Assembly (NCBI GenBank): GCA_006384855.1
Contig: VCJN01002072.1
Span: forward strand, 1 to 64,000
Length of the DNA stretch: 64,000 bases
Origin: Tetraselmis striata
Taxonomy: Eukaryota > Chlorophyta > Chlorodendrophyceae > Chlorodendrales > Chlorodendraceae
Reading direction: 5' to 3'
In this document: piece by piece, positions 58,022 to 64,000 of the stretch
Layout of the letters: every line of letters starts with the position of its first letter
How positions within the stretch are numbered: the first letter of the stretch is position 1
The notes under the pieces: generated by a model
Databases searched by the model: none
What the model saw: only the letters and a program-made list of their open reading frames with translations
What the model was told of the DNA's origin: nothing
Translations under genes and position numbers: made by a program

Positions 58022-58738
58022 ATTCTCTTATTAAACTAAAATCGGGCATGCACATCGACAAAGGGCCGGAGATTATTGTAATGAATCCCCCAAAATTCAA
58101 GTGCGACGTTAAGATCCACTGTCAAATCCAGAGCCCCTTGCCTGACAAGTCGTACATGACGCTCATCGGGAGCGCGGGGAGCGGGAAGACGTCGTTAATA
58201 ATGGTCAACATGCTGCGTGACCCGCAAAATGTACTACAAGGCGTTTAAGCACGTGCACCTGGTCATGCCACCCATTCACGAGAAAATGAAGACGGCTCCG
58301 AATGAAGAGGACTTCTCGCTTTTAGTGATAGACGACCGGATGGCGGCGCTCAAATATAGGGACGTGGAGCGGCTCATGAAGCTGATTATCTACAACCGCC
58401 ACCACCTTCGCACTTCGATTGTGATGCTTGTACATAGCTTTAACGCCATTTCTTTGGCCGTGCGAAAAACCATCTAGCACTTTGCCATGCTCAAGCCCCG
58501 TAACAAGCGCAAGCACGAGGCCATTTTCAAGGGGCTTATATTGTTCGACCCTCACACTGCGGACAACCTCATGCGCTTCAGGTTCAAAGAAAGGCACGAC
58601 TTCTTGTTCTACGGCGTCGAGAAAAGCTTATTCTACAAGAAATTTGATCGTATGAACTTAAATGCCGAGGACTACATTGAAGGCCAGCGCACGTACCACC
58701 ACGAAAGCAGCTCCAAAGAAGAAGGCCGCGACGAATAA
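58022..58738 (+). pseudogene. Packaging ATPase (FtsK/HerA type) of a virophage or Polinton-like virus, broken
   Basis: The frame NSLIKLKSGMHIDKGPEIIV leads to a Walker A motif LIGSAGSGKTSLI (about 58165-58200) and, after a one-base frameshift near 58225, to YYKAFKHVHLVMPPIHEKMK, a Walker B motif FSLLVIDDRMA (58315-58345), RHHLRTSIVMLVHSFNAISL and AVRKTI, then an in-frame TAG (58475-58477), HFAMLKPRNKRKHEAIFKGL and DNLMRFRFKERHDFLFYGVE. This order and length (about 230 residues) fit the genome-packaging ATPases of virophages, Polinton-like viruses and other small eukaryotic DNA viruses of protists. The copy is an inserted relic. Gene remains on both sides may belong to the same virus. Confidence 0.65.
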
Positions 58739-58836
58739 ACGCCCGAGCGGCCCTTCGTTCGTCGGAAGGGGGCGCAACCCCCAAGCACGCAATTAAGGAA
58801 TCCAAGGCCGGCGGAAAAACCAGAACGTGACTTGAA

Positions 58837-59569
58837 ATGTCACCGTGCGTGTGTCGGGCGGCCGAGGCGGCCCTAGGAAAGACGGAGCTGCGGGCGGAGG
58901 CGGGGCATATCCTATCCCGTGCACAGCTTCGCAACCTACTCGATGAGCCACCCCGTGCGAATATAACGAAGCTGCCAAGTGACTTTGTTGCAGGGGATAC
59001 CCCGCCCCCGGGGCCACCTAGACCCTCACCTCCTCTCTCGCATTACGGCTCCCTCTCAGATGTGAAGCCGAAGTTCGAGCAAGGAGATATAGCTTCCGAA
59101 TCGGACGACGGCATGTCAAGCATATCCGTGCAATGTGTCCCTCCTTCGCCGTCAATCACATAGCGCTTCATCAATGAAAAGCGTACGATCGGTAAAGGAA
59201 GAGGATGTGAACCACAAGTATATCAGAGAGCCGTCCGCGGCGGACCGCGCATTGAGCCGTTTCAAAAGCAAGTTTGGCGCAATAGATTCAGCTTCCATAC
59301 CCGTTCCCATGCACGGGGTTGAGGAGACACCACGCTCCGTTTCAAGCGACGTGCCCTTGTCTGAATCTGCACGCACGAGGAGCATGGCGTCAATCAAGTC
59401 GGAATCCCTTCAATCCATGGCAACGAGCACGCACCGTCGATCGGATGCCACATCACACTCGCATGCAAGACCCGAGGAAGCACTCTCGGTCGATGAGCGC
59501 GTGCTACAATTTGAATGCAACCCCGCCATGAAGGCCGCAATATACCCTGGACGATGCCCTAGCAGGTGA
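58837..59569 (+). pseudogene. Unknown gene next to the packaging ATPase, Ser-rich
   Basis: The first frame reads AALGKTELRAEAGHILSRAQ, LRNLLDEPPRANITKLPSDF and HYGSLSDVKPKFEQGDIASE. After a frameshift near 59150 it continues SASSMKSVRSVKEEDVNHKY, REPSAADRALSRFKSKFGAI and ARTRSMASIKSESLQSMATS to PEEALSVDERVLQFECNPAM, where it runs into the direct repeat at 59541. It is Ser/Arg-rich and probably disordered. Position right after the ATPase suggests a viral structural or accessory protein; no family is recognised. Confidence 0.4.
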
Positions 59570-60094
59570 CCATATGGACCCGCCCGCTGACTCGTGGGCT
59601 GCTGCAACCCTGCGCAGTACGGGCTGGAACTCGGCTCTATCTAGGGCGCATGGAATGCGCACAGCAACTGTAGGTGCGCTGGTTTTGGAGCTGGCCTTAA
59701 GTGCAGTATTAACCGTTTTGCGGGAACTGCTCACTTGCTTGCATGCCGGCGGCGGGGAGAGCGCGCCTTTGTGAATGTGTTCCACGATGGTAGAGCTAAC
59801 TCTTGGCGTGCAGCCGTACACATAGAACGCATATACGTGCGATATAAAAAATCGTGCCCTCGTGACATTGGGTTATCAAATTCATTACTAACCCTAAACA
59901 ACGACACGCACATGTATGGCTTTTACAACGAGAGCACAACAAACGCCACTTAGGTGTGGCCCCACGCATGATATCATGCATGTTCACGTATGGCACATGG
60001 AAGGGGCGGCCGGAAACGAAGGCGGGGGTTCATAATGGGCCAATATACAATTAATGCTTGACAAGGGGGGGCAAGACTTTTGTGGGCAGGTGTT
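59541..60094 (+). repeat. Direct repeat of about 550 bp, copy 1
   Basis: It starts TATACCCTGGACGATGCCCT and ends GGCAAGACTTTTGTGGG. Copy 2 is at 60691-61236. Both encode, in two frames, DDALAGDHMDPPADSWAA... and RAFVNVFHDGRANSWRAAVH with HIERIYVRYK, CPRDIGL and NNDTHMYGFYNESTTN, which looks like part of a viral structural protein. The copies differ by scattered substitutions and small indels. Confidence 0.8.
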
Positions 60095-60147
60095 AGCCAT
60101 CTTCGAAGCACGACGATTCATTTGGGCATCTTCCCGGGTTCGTATGG

Positions 60148-60634
60148 GTGAGCTATCACCATGGACGCCTTTCATTTGATACTCCGCGTGACGCCATTTG
60201 CTTGGATGTGCCATGTTCGGCCATTTTCGTGAGGCCTCATATTGACCCCCGAGAAGGCAAAAACCTCTACAGCCCCCTCGTAAGTTTTGCCATGTACGTA
60301 TTTGTCCGTATCGCCACGTCAGCACCGGTGGCGCCGACCGCCGATGGAACAATGGCGCATTTACTTAGAATATTCATCAACGGCTCGAGATGTGATAGGT
60401 GGCGGAGGGGGGGCTGCATGTTACGCTCATGAATCCGCTTTGCGCGCTGGTTGGAATCCTGCCGGCCCCCTCGATGGAAATATAATACCCGAGGGAGGTA
60501 GCGGGGGCCCGATGCAAGTATTGTTAGGATCTACAAACCCTAGTACAATGGCTTACAGCGCGACACGCATCCCGATAAAAAGGCGATGTACTCGCCCAGC
60601 GAGGGCGAATTTTCCCCGCGTAGGGGCCCGCTAG
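60148..60634 (+). pseudogene. Possible viral capsid fragment between the direct repeats
   Basis: One frame reads RLSFDTPRDAICLDVPCSAI, EGKNLYSPLVSFAMYVFVRI and ATSAPVAPTADGTMAHLLRI. After a frameshift it continues with STARDVIGGGGGAACYAHES and MAYSATRIPIKRRCTRPARA. The strand-like SFAMYVFVRI...APTADG segment recalls the C-terminal beta strand of jelly-roll capsid proteins, but this is weak. It could equally be a unique spacer of the decayed virus. Confidence 0.25.
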
Positions 60635-60690
60635 GCGCAGCCCAATAGCAAAATATGGGAGCGTAATGATGACCAGCCCTACCATATACC

Positions 60691-61236
60691 CTGGACGATG
60701 CCCTAGCAGGTGGCCATATGGACCCGCCCGCTGACTCGTGGGCTGCAACCCTGCGCAGTACGGGCTGGAACCCGGCTCTACCTACGGCGCATTGAATGCG
60801 GACAACGCATTGAATGCTGTAGGTGCGCTGGTTTTGGAGCGGGCCTTAATTGCACTATTGACCGTTTTGCGGGAACTGCTCACTTGCATGCCGGCGGCGG
60901 GGAGAGCGCGCCTTTGTGAATGTGTTCCACGATGGTAGAGCTAACTCTTGGCGTGCAGCCGTACACATAGAACGCATATACGTGCGATATAAAAATTCGT
61001 GCCCTCGTGACATTGGGTTACCAAATTCATTACTAACCTTGAACAATGACACGCACATGTATGGCTTCTACAACGAGAGCACAACAAACGTCACTTAGGG
61101 GTGGCCCCACGCATGATATCATGTTCACGTATGGCACATGGAAGGGGGGGGCGGAAACGAAGGCGGTGGGGGTTCATAATGGGCCAATATACAATTAATG
61201 CTTGACAAGGGGGGCAAGACTTTTGTGGGAAGGTGT
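60691..61236 (+). repeat. Direct repeat of about 550 bp, copy 2
   Basis: This is the second copy of 59541-60094 in the same orientation. It lacks a few bases (GGGCTGCAACC against GGGCTGCTGCAACC) and carries a partial internal duplication of GCATTGAATGC near 60790. Confidence 0.8.
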
Positions 61237-62345
61237 ATAACTCTGTTGGGACCCAAATATGCCCCTACTCAAAAGGCTTAGGGTAATGTCGCATCGAGCA
61301 TGCCTATTGTTGATGATGATATAGGGGCATACCAATATATCCAGCCCGTTCGGCTTAGGGATTAACTCACAGTAAAAGCTGCTCATATTCGTGTTGCCGC
61401 TATAAACACATCATCCAATTCGCCCGAGTCGATCGAGAGAAGCAGCTATAACTATGCGAAGAAACTCGAAGCAATTTCGCATTTGCGGATAGTAGTAAAT
61501 TATGGCTTGGCATGACGAAAGATTTATTAATATGAGTCAAACACTACGGTATTGTTGAGACGATGACCACGAAATGAGTACGGAAGTATGCATAGCGATG
61601 TCACAGTATACTCACGGGAAACACGGGAAACACTGAAAAATACGAAAATACGGGAAACACTGAAAAACACTACGGGAAACACGGGAAACACTGATAAGAC
61701 CCGCCACCACGGAGAGGGGCCAAGGCGGAATAGTAAACTGTCGAGGCCAGACAAACCGGAGTCCGGGCGGAGGTCGCAAACGAGAGGGCAGTCGCCATCG
61801 CGTGAGAGCGACACAGACAGCCCGACTGCCGTCCGACACTCTCAACTCTCGACGAGCTTACCGACCCGCACACCCACCCTTTACGGATCAAGTCATCTGC
61901 CGTGTCAAGCAAGTCAGTTCAAGGTCGGCTTCATACCATGTGGGTCATGTCGTGCGCTCCAGCATGAGGCGTCAACGACGCTCCTACAGGAGGCAAGATT
62001 TGCCGCCATTTTATCACGATAATACGGGTTTTTACATTGCAGGTGCCGTGTTACCCATGCATGGCGGCTAAGCTGCAAGGCACGCATACATACTGACATT
62101 CATAACCTACTGTACTGATTATACCAATATCAGTTCCATCATTCTGCTGGCACTTACAGAAGCCACGGCTGCAGCGCGGTGCTTCATCATGGGTTTTCAT
62201 TGTAAAGAATTACACGGTGGTTGCCGATTAAAGTGGCGCACCCACGAAAGCCCCCGCAGCTGAATGGTTAACCATGCACAGCTACTGATGAGAAACACAT
62301 TTGACATCACAATCCAGTTTTCTAGAAATTGATTCGCAGGCATGC
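61237..62345. other. Intergenic with a short minisatellite
   Basis: At 61615-61697 the unit ACGGGAAACACTGAAAAAT or ACACGGGAAACAC is repeated about six times. A plus-strand frame (61588-62022) runs through it but shows no motif. The rest is AT-rich without recognised features. Confidence 0.5.
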
Positions 62346-63985
62346 TCACGTGCCGTGACTCCAGACGCTACTTCGATGCCTGCGTGAAAGATAGACCAAG
62401 CGGTTGGGCCTGTATGAGGCTCGCATTGTAGTTCCCTTCCTCATCACTGCCCGGCTCACTGCAATCAACATAAAGTCGTGGCATATCTCAGTGCAGTAGA
62501 GGAGCGCCGCCATCGCTATGGGCGCTGCCAAACTATCCATGCACACATACATGACATGCCAATAACGAGTGAGACTTCGCGGGTTCGATACGCCCCCGAA
62601 CCACACGGAGGTGCATCAAGTGGCCCATGATATGGCATCTATACCTGTCGTCGATGACCTCCGAGAGATGGCCTGGGCTCGCAGGAGGGCTGCTGGCCCG
62701 CGCAACAGCTCCCGTGGCAGCTGCCGCTACCAGAGCGCACTCCGGCGGTGGTGGCTTCTCGGCTGCCTGAGAGTGTACTAGAGCACTGGGCGTCGTTGAC
62801 ACGGTGGCTGTGTGTTCAGAAAGCTCTACTCCAAGAGTCTTGCAACCCGGATCGTGGCGGCCTCCTTGTGCACCATGTTGACTGGGCAACTGCACGGGAA
62901 ACGCGGACCCATCCTGCGGCCCAGCCAGCAGCTCTGGCTCGTCCAGGCGTCGGCTGCCGGCTTTCGTTGTCCCGTCAGGTTGCGCCCCGCCAGATCGCTC
63001 GCCGCCGGCGCTGCGGTGGGGGCAGGCCGGCACTGCGTCGCCCCGGCTGATTGTGAAGCGCTTCGGCGCGCGGGGCTGCCGCTTGGCGAGCTTCGGAAGG
63101 AAGGCGGTCTCGTTGGCAGGATGCGCACCTCTCTGCCTGCACAGACAAACCAAGCAGAGTGGCCACTCAGCGCCCCCCCCCCCCCCCCCCCCCTAAACCC
63201 CACCCCGAAAGTCAGCCAACAGGCAGGCTCAGTCAGAGGATAAGGAGGCAGGCGGGGGCTCACGGGTCCCACGAAAACGGCTGCAAGCGCTGCTGCTCCC
63301 TGCTGCAGCGCTTGGCTTGCCTATTCTCGTCCGCCTCGTGCCCGGCCGACGCATCCACGCCAGTGTCGTGGGACGGGACGCTCGCCGGCGCGGCATCGTC
63401 TAACACATCGGCGCGGCCAACAATGTCGCTAATTTGGTCCGCGGGAGACGGCCGGGGACCCCAGAGCTGGTTGCTGCGGGAGACACAGGCTGGATGCGCC
63501 GAATGGGGGCAAACGGAGTCGCAGCGCGCCGTCTCCACGCGCCCGGGCGAGTGCGTTGCTGGGTGATGATGATTATCTTTCTCGTAATTCGGTGTCGCCT
63601 CCTCCCGTGAAACACGCCCATCGGGCGCCGAGGCTTGCATCTTGTCCGCCCTCGCACCCTCAGGGTTGCCATCAGCAGCACCCGCCACCGACATATTTTC
63701 CGGCTCGTCTTGGCCTGGCCGATGCGCGACATCTGCATCATGGTTGGAAGCAGTCCTTGGCGCGATTGTCCTGTTGCCGCCGTCGGCGTCTGGTCGATGG
63801 GCCGGGGCTCTGCTGAGCTCATTCTGGGGCGCACTTCCCCGACGACAATTGTCCTGGAGATCAGTGTCACCGACGGCTCGAGCTGGGCTTTTCCCCGGCA
63901 AAATGCAGCTGGTCGGAGCAACCGCGTTGCCGCCACGCAGCCAGTCGGCGCGGGAGTAGTCGGCTGCATCCTTCTGTGCACTCAA
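62346..63985 (-). CDS. Disordered protein gene, tentative exon set
   Basis: The upper exon (63985-63260) is a 241-residue Asp/Ala/Arg-rich frame without motif, ending FSWDP before TGA or a GTGAGC donor at 63258. A poly-C tract (63171-63193) interrupts, then 63153-62533 continues in an Ala/Pro-rich frame ending HLSEVIDDRYRCHIMGHLMH, and 62606-62346 reads CMDSLAAPIAMAALLYCTEI and CHDFMLIAVSRAVMRKGTTM, ending at TGA (62346). Only the last part looks like a folded, perhaps membrane-associated, segment. Exon joins are not established. Confidence 0.3.
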
Positions 63986-64000
63986 CGCGAGTTGTACCAG

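Noticed and set aside
63400..63985. Two overlapping long minus-strand frames and plus-strand counterparts
   Set aside because: Only the 241-codon frame (63260-63985) was kept as tentative; the others have no better support and overlap it.

Overview
The window looks like nuclear DNA of a single-celled or simple eukaryote, most likely an alga and perhaps a green one. Supporting signs are spliceosomal introns, non-LTR and DIRS-type retrotransposons, CACTA-like DNA transposons, a relic of a small DNA virus (Polinton-like virus or virophage type) and very long G/C homopolymer tracts. No bacterial operon, rRNA, functional tRNA or CRISPR array was seen. Most of the sequence is mobile-element debris with a few multi-exon genes of unknown function between. 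The species call is inference.

Layout. 1-7539: two nested copies of a CACTA-like transposon (A, cut by the left window edge; B, an older remnant). 7816-8800: a short element with terminal inverted repeats. 9686-11612: a 5'-truncated LINE. 12481-14975: a different retroelement with a restriction-enzyme-like endonuclease. 16438-17258: a two-exon gene. 19184-21686: a DIRS/Ngaro-like element with split direct repeats. 21700-25533: a longer copy of the first LINE. 25534-30363: SINE-like units, minisatellites and retroelement fragments. 30742-37821: multi-exon minus-strand coding sequence without recognised function. 38395-40615: a plus-strand coding fragment and a minus-strand zinc-finger/Tudor-like/transposase-like gene. 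41428-42860: a small gene with paralogous introns. 44160-56880: a LINE with RNase H, interrupted by an 8.5 kb CACTA-like element (copy C, 47266-55783) that has matching ends and a TCG target duplication. 56890-61240: remains of virus-like genes, including a packaging ATPase. 62346-63985: a disordered minus-strand coding region.

Three points stand out. First, the large inverted repeat formed by the left edge and 47-52 kb is two transposon copies in opposite orientation, and removing copy C reconnects the reading frame of the LINE it hit. Second, many otherwise coding frames contain in-frame TAA or TAG at places that would read well as glutamine, while TGA is rare in the same frames. This may mean a UAR=Gln nuclear code, as in several ulvophycean algae, or only decay. 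Third, a GGTGACC-type motif recurs in several introns, and two introns of the 41-42 kb gene are copies of each other, which suggests introner-like elements.

Frameshifts are common throughout. They could be real decay or uncorrected indels around homopolymers, so exon models are tentative.
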